A DNA stretch of 64,000 nt from NCBI RefSeq assembly GCF_024464185.1, contig NZ_JANHAU010000001.1, forward strand, positions 1,116,001-1,180,000, in the 5' to 3' direction. The DNA comes from Haloarchaeobius salinus (lineage in GTDB: Archaea; Halobacteriota; Halobacteria; Halobacteriales; Natrialbaceae). The translations under genes and the position numbers were made by a program. Numbering within the stretch: the first letter of the stretch is position 1; each line of letters opens with the position of its first letter. This document shows, piece by piece, positions 55,985 to 64,000 of this stretch. The notes below the pieces were generated by a model. It searched no databases. It had not been told where the DNA came from and saw nothing but the letters and a program-made list of their open reading frames with translations.

Positions 55985-56599
55985 ATGGGCGAGAGCAGCC
56001 GGTTCGCCGCAGCCGAGGACGACACGCGGGCCGCCATCATGCGGGCCACGTACGACGCCCTGACGAGTCACGGCTACGCGAACCTGACGATCCAGCGGAT
56101 CGCCGACGAGTTCGAGAAGTCGAAGTCCCTGCTGTACCACCACTACGACGGCAAGGACGACCTCCTGGTGGACTTCCTGCGGTTCATGCTGGAGCACTGG
56201 CAGGCGGAGGCGGAGTGCCGCGAGGACCAGGACCCAAAGGCGCGCCTCGAGGCGCTGCTCGACCGGGTCGCCGCGGTCGAGCTGGACGAGGAGACCGCCG
56301 CGTTCACCGCGGCGATGGAGGAGCTGCGGGGGCAGGCCCCGCACGACGCGGCCTACCGGGAGCAGTTCACGGAGCACGACCGTGCGCTGCGCGAGCGGTT
56401 CGCTGTCATCATCGAGGCGGGCATCGACGACGGCGTCTTCCACGAGGTCGACCCCGAGCGCGTCGCCGAGTTCCTGCTGACGACGGTCAACGGCGTACGC
56501 ATCCAGCGGGTCACGCGGGACGACGACGGCGGCGTGGCGGCGGCGCGGGCCGAACTCGATGAGTACCTCGCCACGCGGCTCTACCGGGGTGAGCCCTGA
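55985..56599 (+). CDS. TetR family transcriptional repressor
   Basis: A 204-residue TetR-type regulator. The N-terminal HTH (TRAAIMRATYDALTSHGYANLTIQRIADEFEKSKSLLYHHYDGKDDLL) has the family's YxHFxxKexL-like helix as YHHYDGKDDLL. The C-terminal helical domain presumably binds the inducer. Its stop overlaps the MATE start by one base, so it is co-expressed with the exporter it most likely controls. Confidence 0.93.
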   Translation: MGESSRFAAAEDDTRAAIMRATYDALTSHGYANLTIQRIADEFEKSKSLLYHHYDGKDDLLVDFLRFMLEHWQAEAECREDQDPKARLEALLDRVAAVELDEETAAFTAAMEELRGQAPHDAAYREQFTEHDRALRERFAVIIEAGIDDGVFHEVDPERVAEFLLTTVNGVRIQRVTRDDDGGVAAARAELDEYLATRLYRGEP

Positions 56600-58041
56600 T
56601 GGGTATCTTCGACGTGTTCCGCGGGCAGGACGAGCTGGACCTCACCTCGGGCGGCATCGGCAAGCCGCTGTTCCTGCTCGCGCTGCCGATCGTCATCACG
56701 AACCTGCTCCAGACGGCGTACAACCTCGCGGACACGTTCTGGCTCGCCCAGCTGAACGAGACCGCGGTCGCGGCCATCACGTTCGGCTTCCCGATGGTGT
56801 TCCTGCTCATCTCGCTCGGGATGGGTCTCTCGGTGGCGGGGAGCGTCCTCGTCGCCCAGCACACGGGTGCAGAGGAGGAGGCCGAGGCCGAGTACGCCGC
56901 CTCGCAGACGGTGCTGTTCGCGCTCGTCGCGTCGGCGCTGCTCGGCGTCGTGGGCTACTTCACGGTCGACGAGGTGCTGTGGTTCCTGGGCGCGCGGGGC
57001 GACGTGCTCCGGGAGGCGACGAACTACATGGAGGTCATCGCGCTCGGCATGCCGTTCATGTTCGGCTTCTTCGTGTTCATCTCGCTGATGCGGGGCTACG
57101 GCGACACGGTGACGCCGATGATCGTCATGTTCGGCACGGTCGTCCTCAACGTCGCCATCGACCCGCTGTTCATCTTCGGCTGGGGGCCGATCCCGAACGG
57201 CCTGGGTGTGCAGGGCGCGGCCATCGCGACGGTCATCTCCCGGGCGCTCGCGACCGCCGTGGGCCTCGGTATCCTGTTCCAGGGCACCCGGGGCGTCGAG
57301 ATCCACCTCGCGCAGATGAAGCCGGACCTGCAGTTCTTCCGGAAGATGCTGAACATCGGGCTGCCGGCGTCGGTCGAGAGCACCGGGCGCTCCATCTCGG
57401 TGAACCTGATGCTCGTCGTCGTCGCCATCTTCACGGACACGTTCGTCGCCGCGTTCGGCGTCGGAATCCGCATCTTCAGCGTCATCTTCCTGCCCGCCAT
57501 CGCGGTCGGCCAGGGCGTCGAGACGATGGTCGGCCAGAACATCGGGGCGGGCAAGCGCGACCGGGCCGAACGCACGGCCCACACCGCCGCCATCGCGATG
57601 TTCATCATCCTCTCTGCGGTCGCGCTGTTCGTGTTCGTCTTCACCGAGCCCATCGTCGCGCCGCTGTCGCCGAACGAGGAGGCGACCGACATCGCCGTCA
57701 CCTTCCTCCGGGTCGTCGCGCCGACGTTCGGCTTCATCGGCATGATGCGCGCCTACAACGGGACGCTCCGTGGCTCGGGGAAGACGATGCTCTCCGCCGC
57801 CGTCTCTATCATGATGCTCGGGGTCATCCGGCTGCCCATCGCGTACGTGCTCTCGCGGTCCATCGAGCCGTTCGCCAGCTGGGCACCGTACGCGACGGGA
57901 CAGGCGGGTATCTGGGCCTCGTTCGTCGTCTCGAACGCCGCCGGGGCGTTCATCGCGCTCGCGCTCATCCGGCAGGGCTCCTGGCGGCACGGCGACGTTC
58001 GCGGTGGGACTGCACCCGAGGCCAGCGCCACCGACGATTGA
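56599..58041 (+). CDS. MATE family efflux transporter
   Basis: A 480-residue twelve-helix transporter with the MATE pattern: KPLFLLALPIVITNLLQTAYNLADTFWLAQLNETAVAAI near the start, GQGVETMVGQNIGAGKRDRAERTAH in the second half and MMRAYNGTLRGSGKTM further on. It exports cationic or aromatic compounds using a Na+ or H+ gradient. It is the second gene of a TetR-regulated pair. The C-terminal tail is soluble and ends in ASATDD. Confidence 0.93.
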   Translation: MGIFDVFRGQDELDLTSGGIGKPLFLLALPIVITNLLQTAYNLADTFWLAQLNETAVAAITFGFPMVFLLISLGMGLSVAGSVLVAQHTGAEEEAEAEYAASQTVLFALVASALLGVVGYFTVDEVLWFLGARGDVLREATNYMEVIALGMPFMFGFFVFISLMRGYGDTVTPMIVMFGTVVLNVAIDPLFIFGWGPIPNGLGVQGAAIATVISRALATAVGLGILFQGTRGVEIHLAQMKPDLQFFRKMLNIGLPASVESTGRSISVNLMLVVVAIFTDTFVAAFGVGIRIFSVIFLPAIAVGQGVETMVGQNIGAGKRDRAERTAHTAAIAMFIILSAVALFVFVFTEPIVAPLSPNEEATDIAVTFLRVVAPTFGFIGMMRAYNGTLRGSGKTMLSAAVSIMMLGVIRLPIAYVLSRSIEPFASWAPYATGQAGIWASFVVSNAAGAFIALALIRQGSWRHGDVRGGTAPEASATDD

Positions 58042-58092
58042 TGCATACTCGTGTATAGAACTCTATTCTGAAACGCCGTTTTAGGCACGAAT

Positions 58093-58116
58093 CCGAGGAT
58101 TGAAGGGAGTCCTCGG
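58093..58116 (+). promoter_or_regulatory. hairpin in the folD leader
   Basis: A 7-bp stem ccgagga/tcctcgg with a 10-base loop lies 15 bases before the folD start and about 50 bases after the MATE stop. It could be the transcription stop of the MATE operon or a leader structure of folD. Confidence 0.4.
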
Positions 58117-58130
58117 CCAACCCCGGGATA

Positions 58131-59021
58131 ATGACACACGTCATCGACGGCAACGCGGTCGCGGAATCAGTCCGGGACGACGTGCGCGCGGCCATCGACG
58201 AACTCGAGGCCGACGACGTCACCCCCGGGCTCGCGACGGTGCTGATGGGCGGCGACGACGGCTCGGCGACGTACGTCGCGATGAAACAGCGTGCCTGCGA
58301 GGAGGTCGGCATCGACGGCACGACCGTCGAGATCGACCCCGAGGAGCCGCCGGAGGCGCTGTACGAGGTCATCGACGACCTCAACGACGACCCCGCCATC
58401 CACGGCATCCTCGTCCAGATGCCGGTGCCCGACCACGTCCCCAAGCGCGAGGTGCTCTCCCGCGTCGACCCGCTGAAGGACGTCGACGGCTTCCATCCCG
58501 AGAACGTCGGCCGGATGGTCTCCGGGCACCCCCGCTTCAAGCCCTGCACGCCCCACGGCATCCAGAAGCTGCTCGCCTCGGCCGACGTCGACCCCGAGGG
58601 GATGGACGCGGTCGTCCTCGGCCGCTCCGAGATCGTCGGCAAGCCGATGGCCAACCTGCTCATGCAGAAGGCAGCGGGCGGCAACGCCACGGTGACGGTC
58701 TGTCACTCCCGGACGCAGGACCTCGCGGAGAAGACCCGCGCCGCCGACCTCGTCGTCGCCGCCGTCGGCCGCCCCGAGATGCTCACCGGCGACATGCTGA
58801 GCGAGGGCACAGTCGTCATCGACGTCGGCACGAACCGCGTCGACGCCGACAACGAGAAGGGCTACGAGCTCACGGGCGACGTCGACTTCGAGAGCGCGAG
58901 GGAGAAGGCGTCGGTCATCTCGCCGTCGCCCGGCGGCGTCGGCCCGATGACCATCACGATGCTGCTCTACAACACGGTCAAGGCGGCAAGCCTGCAGTCC
59001 GGCGTCGACGTCGGGCTGTAG
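58131..59021 (+). CDS. folD: bifunctional methylenetetrahydrofolate dehydrogenase/cyclohydrolase (FolD)
   Basis: A 296-residue FolD. The catalytic YxxxK is Tyr48/Lys52 (TYVAMKQRACEEVG), DVDGFHPENVGRM and PCTPHGIQKLL are the conserved active-site segments, and GRSEIVGKPMANLL is the Rossmann NADP-binding part. It interconverts 5,10-methylene- and 10-formyl-tetrahydrofolate; haloarchaea use tetrahydrofolate, so the presence of FolD fits. The C-terminal PGGVGPMTITMLLYNT is typical. Monocistronic. Confidence 0.95.
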   Translation: MTHVIDGNAVAESVRDDVRAAIDELEADDVTPGLATVLMGGDDGSATYVAMKQRACEEVGIDGTTVEIDPEEPPEALYEVIDDLNDDPAIHGILVQMPVPDHVPKREVLSRVDPLKDVDGFHPENVGRMVSGHPRFKPCTPHGIQKLLASADVDPEGMDAVVLGRSEIVGKPMANLLMQKAAGGNATVTVCHSRTQDLAEKTRAADLVVAAVGRPEMLTGDMLSEGTVVIDVGTNRVDADNEKGYELTGDVDFESAREKASVISPSPGGVGPMTITMLLYNTVKAASLQSGVDVGL

Positions 59022-59080
59022 GCGGGGACGACCGCCAATCAGGCCCAGCACCTTTCTCGCTCGGGTCGGTAGCCGTCCGC

Positions 59081-60025
59081 ATGGCCGAGGATCCCCACCC
59101 GCAGGTGCAGGCGGTGCTGACCATGATCGAGTCGCTGGACGCGCCGAAGATCCACGAGATGACGCCCCAGGAGGCCCGCGCGGCGATGGACCCGCTGCTG
59201 GCGGCGGCCGGGGGCGAGGAGCCCGTCGGCGCGGTGTCGGACCGGACGATTCCGGGGCGGAACGGCGAACTCCCGGTCCGCATCTACCGCCCCGAGAGCG
59301 ACGGCCCGCACCCGACCGTCGTCTTCCTCCACGGCGGCGGCTTCGTCATCGGCACCGTCGACACGCACGACGGGCTCTGTCGTGCGCTGGCGAATGAGGC
59401 GGAGGCGGTCGTCGTCTCGGTCGGGTACCGCCTCGCACCCGAACACCCGTTCCCGGCGGCCGTCGCCGACGCCCACGCCGCCACCGCCTGGGCCGCCGCC
59501 CACCGCGACGAACTCGGCGGGAGCGAGTTCCTCGCCGTCGCGGGCGACTCCGCCGGGGGGAACCTCGCGGCCGTCACCAGCCTGCTCGCCCGCGACCGCG
59601 GCCCGGAGATCGACTACCAGGTGCTCGTCTATCCGGCGACGGCGGGCGACGTCGACGACGGGACGTTTCCCTCGCGCGAGGAGAACGCCGAGGGCTACTT
59701 CCTCGAGACCGCCGAGCTGGAGTGGTTCTTCGAGCAGTACATCGAGGACGAACTCGACGCGTACAACCCGCTCGCGTTCCCGCTACAGGCCCGGGACCTC
59801 TCCGGGCTGCCGCCGACCACCGTCATCACCGCCGGCTTCGACCCGCTCCGCGACGAAGGGCGCGCCTACGCAGACCGGCTCGTCGGCGCGGGCGTCGAGA
59901 CCACCCACCGCGAGTACGACGACATGATCCACGGGTTCGTCTCGATGCTCGGAGAACCCGGCGTCGACCGCGGTCGGGTGGCCATCCGCGAGATAGCCGC
60001 AGACCTCGACGCGGCGCAGGAGTGA
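59081..60025 (+). CDS. alpha/beta hydrolase, hormone-sensitive-lipase-like esterase
   Basis: A 314-residue esterase of the HSL family: HGGGFVIG oxyanion motif, GDSAGGNLA with the catalytic Ser, TAGFDPLRDEG with the Asp and MIHGFVSM with the His. The start ATG 59081 fits the family; the longer frame upstream belongs to folD antisense. Members hydrolyse short acyl esters. Separate transcription unit 59 bases after folD. Confidence 0.93.
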   Translation: MAEDPHPQVQAVLTMIESLDAPKIHEMTPQEARAAMDPLLAAAGGEEPVGAVSDRTIPGRNGELPVRIYRPESDGPHPTVVFLHGGGFVIGTVDTHDGLCRALANEAEAVVVSVGYRLAPEHPFPAAVADAHAATAWAAAHRDELGGSEFLAVAGDSAGGNLAAVTSLLARDRGPEIDYQVLVYPATAGDVDDGTFPSREENAEGYFLETAELEWFFEQYIEDELDAYNPLAFPLQARDLSGLPPTTVITAGFDPLRDEGRAYADRLVGAGVETTHREYDDMIHGFVSMLGEPGVDRGRVAIREIAADLDAAQE

Positions 60026-60040
60026 CCGGGGTGCCGGCGC

Positions 60041-60754
60041 TCAGTCCTGCAGCCGCTCCCGCGCCCGCGACAGCGCCACCTCGTCGCCGTCCTCGATGTA
60101 CGCGACGACGTCGCGCAACCCCGCGACAAGCGCGTCGGCCTCCCGCGGCGGCACGTCACCCTCCAGCGCCCGCACCCGCTTCACCCGCTCGTCCAGCGAC
60201 GCGAGGACCTGCGTCGCGGGACGGTCCAGCTCGATGTCGTTCGCGTCCAGCCAGTCCCGCAGCTCGCGGCGGTACTCCCGCACCGCGTTCGCGGCGGCGA
60301 GGCCCCTCGCTTCCCGGAGCGACCCGGGCACGTCCCCGGGCTCCGGTCGGCCCTTCGTGTCCCCCTGGAGCAGCCGTAGCAGGTACCACTCCTCGTCGTC
60401 GCTCGGGTCGAACGACCGGTCCACGAGGTCCGCGACGTGGCGCAGCTCCCCCGCCACGAGATAGTCGTCGTCCAGTTCCCGTAGCTCCCCCGCGTCGACG
60501 AACCCCCGCTTCCGCTGGTACTCGCGGCAGGTCTCAGCGACGGACTTGAGCGCCTCGTCCTCCGGCTCGGTCTCGAAGCGCTCACGGGCCTCGGTGAGGT
60601 CGAACGCGACCGACTGGGTCGTGTGCAGCTTCCGGTCGTCGTCGACGCCCACGCTGTGCATGCTCCCGCACTCCGGACACGAGACGCTCCCGGTTTCGTA
60701 GTACGACCACCGTGTCCCGCAGTCCTTGCACTCGCGTTCGCCGCGTATCTCCAT
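60041..60754 (-). CDS. conserved haloarchaeal protein with zinc ribbon (DUF7117-like)
   Basis: A 237-residue protein. The N terminus MEIRGERECKDCGTRWSYYETGSVSCPECGS carries two CxxC knuckles of a TFIIB-type zinc ribbon; the rest is acidic and helical with a long coiled segment (AREAR and LREARGLAAANAVREYRRELRD). I associate it with DUF7117, but that number is unverified. Convergent with the esterase (15-base gap). Function unknown. Confidence 0.78.
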   Translation of the reverse strand: MEIRGERECKDCGTRWSYYETGSVSCPECGSMHSVGVDDDRKLHTTQSVAFDLTEARERFETEPEDEALKSVAETCREYQRKRGFVDAGELRELDDDYLVAGELRHVADLVDRSFDPSDDEEWYLLRLLQGDTKGRPEPGDVPGSLREARGLAAANAVREYRRELRDWLDANDIELDRPATQVLASLDERVKRVRALEGDVPPREADALVAGLRDVVAYIEDGDEVALSRARERLQD

Positions 60755-60853
60755 GCGCGTCGATTCGGTCGTCGCCGACAAAGGCCCACGGGTTCGTCGG
60801 TCCGGGCGGCGTCGGCCGTGACCGCCGTCCACCTCGGTCTCGACCCCCCGGGG

Positions 60854-61315
60854 TCACTCGGGACGGGCCGCGGCACCCTTCCGCCCGGTCAGCTCCGACG
60901 GCTCCATGACGACCCTGGTGACCTCGGTGAGCGGTTCCGACCGGGGGTAGATGAAGGGTAACCAGCCGTTCTCCTCGAGGACGGCCTCGTGGTACGCCGC
61001 TTCGTCCGCTCCGACTTCCTCGAGCGGTCCGGTCACGACGACGCTCCGCCAGTCGACCTGGTCGCCGACCTCCATCGCGACCAGACAGGCCTCGTCGGTC
61101 TCGTCGAGGTACTCGAGTTTCCTGCTTTGCTCCCCGAACGTGAGTAGCTCCATGAACACGCGGTCGCCGTCGTAGCCGAAGGAGATGGGGACCGCGTACG
61201 CTCGATCCCCAGCACTCAGGGAGAGCGTCCCGTACCCCTGTTCGGTCAGGAGTTCGTCGACCTCCGCCGGGCTCATCTCGCTGCCGCGGACCGCGTCGTC
61301 GCTGGTACCCGTCAT
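60854..61315 (-). CDS. pyridoxamine 5'-phosphate oxidase-fold protein
   Basis: A 153-residue FMN-binding split-barrel protein: MSPAEVDELLTEQGYGTLSLSAGDRAYAVPISFGYDGDRVFMEL, SRKLEYLDETDEACLVAMEV and SVVVTGPLEEV. It is the haloarchaeal PPOX-like group, close to proteins linked to nitroimidazole resistance in general fold. ATG 61315 is used, with 61330 (MVRNGM) as an alternative. Physiological substrate unknown. Confidence 0.85.
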   Translation of the reverse strand: MTGTSDDAVRGSEMSPAEVDELLTEQGYGTLSLSAGDRAYAVPISFGYDGDRVFMELLTFGEQSRKLEYLDETDEACLVAMEVGDQVDWRSVVVTGPLEEVGADEAAYHEAVLEENGWLPFIYPRSEPLTEVTRVVMEPSELTGRKGAAARPE

Positions 61316-61505
61316 GCCATTTCTTACCATGTGACTGGGTCGACGAGACCGTAAAGGTACGGACTGCTCCGGCACGACAGCCAGTCTCGAGCGAGCGGCG
61401 CGCGCCGACGAACAACTGCAGCGGTCCGGGGTCCCACGACGGTTCCACAGTCGGACCTGCACGACCACCACGTTTAGGTCGGCCGAGGGACAAGGGGAGG
61501 GTACG

Positions 61506-62040
61506 ATGTCCACGGAGACACCAGAGGATAGAGGAAGTCGCACCGAAGCGGCTGGTCGAGAAATTCTCCCCCGGAACTGACACCCCGACGGTCGTCCGCA
61601 CGGACGACGGACTGCGACTGGCAGTCGATGGAGAGAGCTACGTTCTGACACCCGACTCCGCCGCGGAGCTGCGCGACCAGCTCGCAGAGGCACTGACACG
61701 GACCCACGAGTTCGTCCACACGACCGGCACCCATCGGGAGGACGGCAGCTACGTCGTCGCCCGGCGGGGGGCGGACTCGGCGGGCCACAGCAAGGTGTTC
61801 GAGCGCGTCGACGCGCTGGAGCGTCTGTACGACAGACTGCCCGACAACTTCACGGCGGAGGACGTGGGCCGGACCGGGCTGACCGGCGGCCGGCGGCACA
61901 TGCTCGTCTGGCACTTCGCCGAGCACCCGGGCTTCGACTGCGAGCTCGTCTCTCGCCAGCCACTCACGGTGGAGAAGCACGAGGACGGGGGTGAGACGGA
62001 CGTGGCCGAAGCCCACCTGGCTGCGCCGACGGCGGACTGA
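61506..62040 (+). pseudogene. conserved small protein with a broken 5' frame
   Basis: From about 61528 an open frame encodes IEEVAPKRLVEKFSPGTDT, a beta-rich middle (RLAVDGESYVLTPDSAAELRDQLAEAL) and an acidic end (LVWHFAEHPGFDCELVSRQPLTVEK) to the stop at 62038-62040. That frame has no ATG or GTG until 61795. A well-placed ATG at 61506 (MSTETPEDR) runs in a different frame and stops soon after. One small insertion or deletion near 61525-61535 would restore a single protein of about 178 residues. Either the gene is broken or there is a sequencing error; a rare start is a third possibility. Confidence 0.6.
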
Positions 62041-62128
62041 GGCCACGGGTCCGCCCCCTGCCGTCCGGCGCGAAGACGCCCCTGCCGGCGACCGCAGGTT
62101 TTTGCCCGATGCCGCCGCAGTGGCGGTC

Positions 62129-63079
62129 ATGCAGCCACGGCCATCCACGTTCTCTATCGCCGCGCGCGACCCCGAGACCGGCGCGGTCGGCGTCGCCGTC
62201 CAGTCGAAGTTCATCGGGGTCGGCGCGGTCGTCCCGTTCGTCAGCGCCGACGCCGGCGCGGTCGCCACGCAGAGCTTCGCGAACGTCGCGTACGGTCCGG
62301 AGGGGCTGGACCTGATGCGGGACGGCTCCTCCGCCGCCGAGACCGTCGCGGAACTGACGAGCAGCGACGACGAGGCTCCGCAACGGCAGGTCGGTATCGT
62401 CGAGGCCCCCGGCGACGGCGTTGGCGAGCGCGGGGACAGCGTCGCAGCGTTCTCCGGCGAGGAGTGCTTCGACGTGTACGGCGACGTCCAGGGCGACCAC
62501 TACACCGTGCAGGGCAACATCCTCGAGAACCGGGCGACGCTGACCGCGATGGCCGAGACGTTCGAGGAGACCGACGGCGGACTCCCCGAGCGCATGCTCG
62601 CCGCGCTCCACGCTGGCAACGACGCGGGCGGCGACTCCCGCGGCGAGCAGTCCGCCGCCCTCTACGTCGCCAAGCCCGAGGGCGGCTACGACGGGAAGAA
62701 CGACCGCTGGGTCGACGTGCGCGTCGACGACCACGAGCACCCCATCGACGAACTCGAACGGGTGTTCCGGCTCTACGACATCACGCTGCTCGCCCGCGAG
62801 GAGCCCGACGACACCCGCGAGCTCTCCGGCGAGACGGCCGAGGCCGTCACCGCGACGCTCGCCGACCTCGGGTTCTACGACGACACGCCCGACGGCGAGT
62901 TCGACGACGACGAGCGCGCAGCCCTGGAGGACTTCCGCGGCATGAACAACTTCGAGAACCACAGCGTCGCCGTGCTGGAGGACGCGCTGGCGAGAGGCTG
63001 GGACGACGCCGAAGGCGACGGCGAGGACCGGATGATCGACGCCATCTGGCACGGGCTGCAGCGACTGGAGCGGAAGTAG
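62129..63079 (+). CDS. DUF1028 family protein
   Basis: A 316-residue protein of the DUF1028 group, an Ntn-hydrolase-like fold: STFSIAARDPETGAVGVAVQSKFIGVGAVVPFVSADAGAVATQSFANVAYGPEGL at the start, then GNILENRATLTAMAETFEE and GGDSRGEQSAALYV. An acidic C-terminal extension holds a peptidoglycan-binding-like helical segment (LADLGFYDDTPDGEFDDDERAAL). No proven function. ATG 62129 gives the family start. Confidence 0.88.
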   Translation: MQPRPSTFSIAARDPETGAVGVAVQSKFIGVGAVVPFVSADAGAVATQSFANVAYGPEGLDLMRDGSSAAETVAELTSSDDEAPQRQVGIVEAPGDGVGERGDSVAAFSGEECFDVYGDVQGDHYTVQGNILENRATLTAMAETFEETDGGLPERMLAALHAGNDAGGDSRGEQSAALYVAKPEGGYDGKNDRWVDVRVDDHEHPIDELERVFRLYDITLLAREEPDDTRELSGETAEAVTATLADLGFYDDTPDGEFDDDERAALEDFRGMNNFENHSVAVLEDALARGWDDAEGDGEDRMIDAIWHGLQRLERK

Positions 63080-63418
63080 GGCCGGTTACCGATTTTCCGG
63101 TGCAAGGCGCGCGACTGGCGAGCGTACCGAACGGAGTGAGGTCGCGAGCCATTTCGCGCGAGGGATGAGCGAGGGAGCCTGCGACCGAGCGAATCGGCTG
63201 GGGAGGCGTGAGGTGCGGAACGGTTGCGGTCGGGTGTCCCCGTGGGCGAGCCTGCGAGCGAACGGGGGCTCGTCGGACCGCAGGTCCGACGGTGGGACTG
63301 AAAGGGGCGACGGGGCTTTCTGCCTGTTCGTGGTCCAAGCGAGTCCCGCGAACGTCCGGACAGACGTCCATACTCGCTAACGACACGCTTTTTGCCGTCA
63401 CGGGGCCACGAATGGGTA
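63080..63418. other. non-coding interval with dispersed repeat
   Basis: About 340 bases between DUF1028 and elp3 with no supportable gene. It contains copy B of the dispersed repeat. Confidence 0.7.
63174..63308 (+). repeat. dispersed GC-rich repeat, copy B
   Basis: Same element as 52415-52536 in the same orientation, with a 13-base difference in length between the ccccgtg and aacggggg blocks. The hairpin gtcggacc-gca-ggtccgac is identical in both copies, and tgggactgaaaggggc closes both. Confidence 0.8.
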
Positions 63419-64000
63419 ATGAGCACGGAGACGGACCCGACGAACTCGGACGCGTTCGAGGCGGTCTGCGAGACGCTCGTGGAGGGCATCCTCGCGGGCG
63501 AGATCGAACGCGAGGACGTCGAGTCCGCGAAGCTCGCGGCCTGCTCCGAGCACAGCGCGCCGAAGGTGCCGAAGAACTCGGAGATACTGGACTACGCTCC
63601 CCAGGACCGCCGCGAGGAGCTGGAGGCAGCCCTCCGGCGCAAGCCCGTCCGGACGGCCTCGGGCGTCTCGCCGGTGGCCATCATGACCTCGCCGCACATG
63701 TGCCCGCACGGGAAGTGCCTCTACTGTCCGGGCGGGCCAGCGTCGGAGTTCGACAGCTCGCAGAGCTACACCGGGCACGAGCCGGCGGCGGCCCGCGGCG
63801 AGCAGAACGACTACGACCCGTACGGGCAGGTGACGTTGCGGCTCGAACAGCTCCGCGAGATCGGCCATCCGGTCGACAAGGCGGAACTCATCCTGATGGG
63901 CGGGACGATGACCGCCCGGAGCCACGACTACCAGGAGTGGTTCGTCAAGCGCGCGCTGGAGGCGATGAACGACTTCGACGTCGACAAGCAGCCCGAACCC
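63419..64000 (+). CDS. elp3: Elp3-type tRNA uridine(34) acetyltransferase, 5' part
   Basis: The first 194 codons of an archaeal Elp3, open to the window edge. It starts MSTETDPTNSDAFEAVCETLVEGILAGE. The radical-SAM cluster binding cysteines are in CPHGKCLYCPGG, and GVSPVAIMTSPHMC, QVTLRLEQLREIGHPVDKAELILMGGTM are family-like. Elp3 adds a carboxymethyl-type group to wobble uridine using S-adenosylmethionine and acetyl-CoA. The acetyltransferase domain lies beyond the window. Partial. Confidence 0.92.
   Translation, partial: MSTETDPTNSDAFEAVCETLVEGILAGEIEREDVESAKLAACSEHSAPKVPKNSEILDYAPQDRREELEAALRRKPVRTASGVSPVAIMTSPHMCPHGKCLYCPGGPASEFDSSQSYTGHEPAAARGEQNDYDPYGQVTLRLEQLREIGHPVDKAELILMGGTMTARSHDYQEWFVKRALEAMNDFDVDKQPEP

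Overview
The window is chromosomal DNA of a haloarchaeon (class Halobacteria). The evidence is consistent: GC is very high, the proteins are strongly acidic (Asp/Glu rich), and several hallmark families are present. These include HTH_10 (bacterio-opsin-activator type) regulators, Tat-dependent lipoproteins with Gly/Asp-rich linkers, a PGF-CTERM-like surface protein, a PrkA pair with DUF444 and SpoVR, DUF63, UPF0179, PccX and an archaeal Elp3. Many genes have a TATA element 20-30 bases before the start codon, which fits leaderless transcription. I cannot place the genus.

Layout. 0-4 kb: two paralogous cytochrome P450 genes around an HTH_10 regulator. 4-7 kb: acyl-CoA (propionyl-CoA type) carboxyltransferase with its PccX-like small subunit, then an NSS sodium symporter. 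7-13 kb: an alpha/beta hydrolase, a 48-residue microprotein, an E1-like/YcaO cyclodehydratase-type enzyme, zinc-ribbon microproteins, DUF63, an Lrp regulator and an IMPase. 13-18 kb: a Tat lipoprotein and two small regulators, then a tRNA-Leu(CAA) gene preceded by direct and inverted copies of its own 3' end, which looks like an integration scar. 18-24 kb: a complete branched-chain amino-acid-type ABC operon with an EamA exporter behind it. 24-29 kb: proline dehydrogenase, an HTH_10 regulator with a perfect palindrome in its divergent promoter, an aspartoacylase-like enzyme and small conserved haloarchaeal proteins. 28.9-29.9 kb: a 1-kb non-coding leader with two tandem promoter modules exactly 422 bases apart. 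29.9-37.6 kb: an overlapping four-gene operon of two PrkA-type AAA kinase-like proteins, a DUF444 VWA-like protein and SpoVR. 37.6-43 kb: a surface protein, UPF0047, GDPD, and a membrane-anchored endonuclease/exonuclease/phosphatase-fold protein. 42-46 kb: an enolase-superfamily / aldehyde dehydrogenase / zinc alcohol dehydrogenase set. 46-52 kb: two orphan histidine kinases, an SCP2-like protein, an HTH_10 regulator, an SDR and a Ste24-like membrane protease.

52.3-56 kb looks like an accessory insertion. It is less GC rich, bounded on the left by a dispersed repeat, and carries a 57-residue membrane protein between imperfect direct repeats, a BBE-type FAD oxidase and a FilR1-like regulator. 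56-64 kb returns to ordinary chromosome: a TetR-MATE efflux operon with an operator-like palindrome at the start codon, FolD, an HSL-type esterase, a PPOX-fold protein, a small conserved gene with a broken 5' frame, DUF1028, a second copy of the dispersed repeat, and the 5' part of elp3, cut by the window edge.

The candidates best worth following are the duplicated promoter/leader in front of the prkA operon, the YcaO locus with no recognisable precursor peptide, and the tRNA-Leu-derived repeat cluster. None is claimed as a proven new system.
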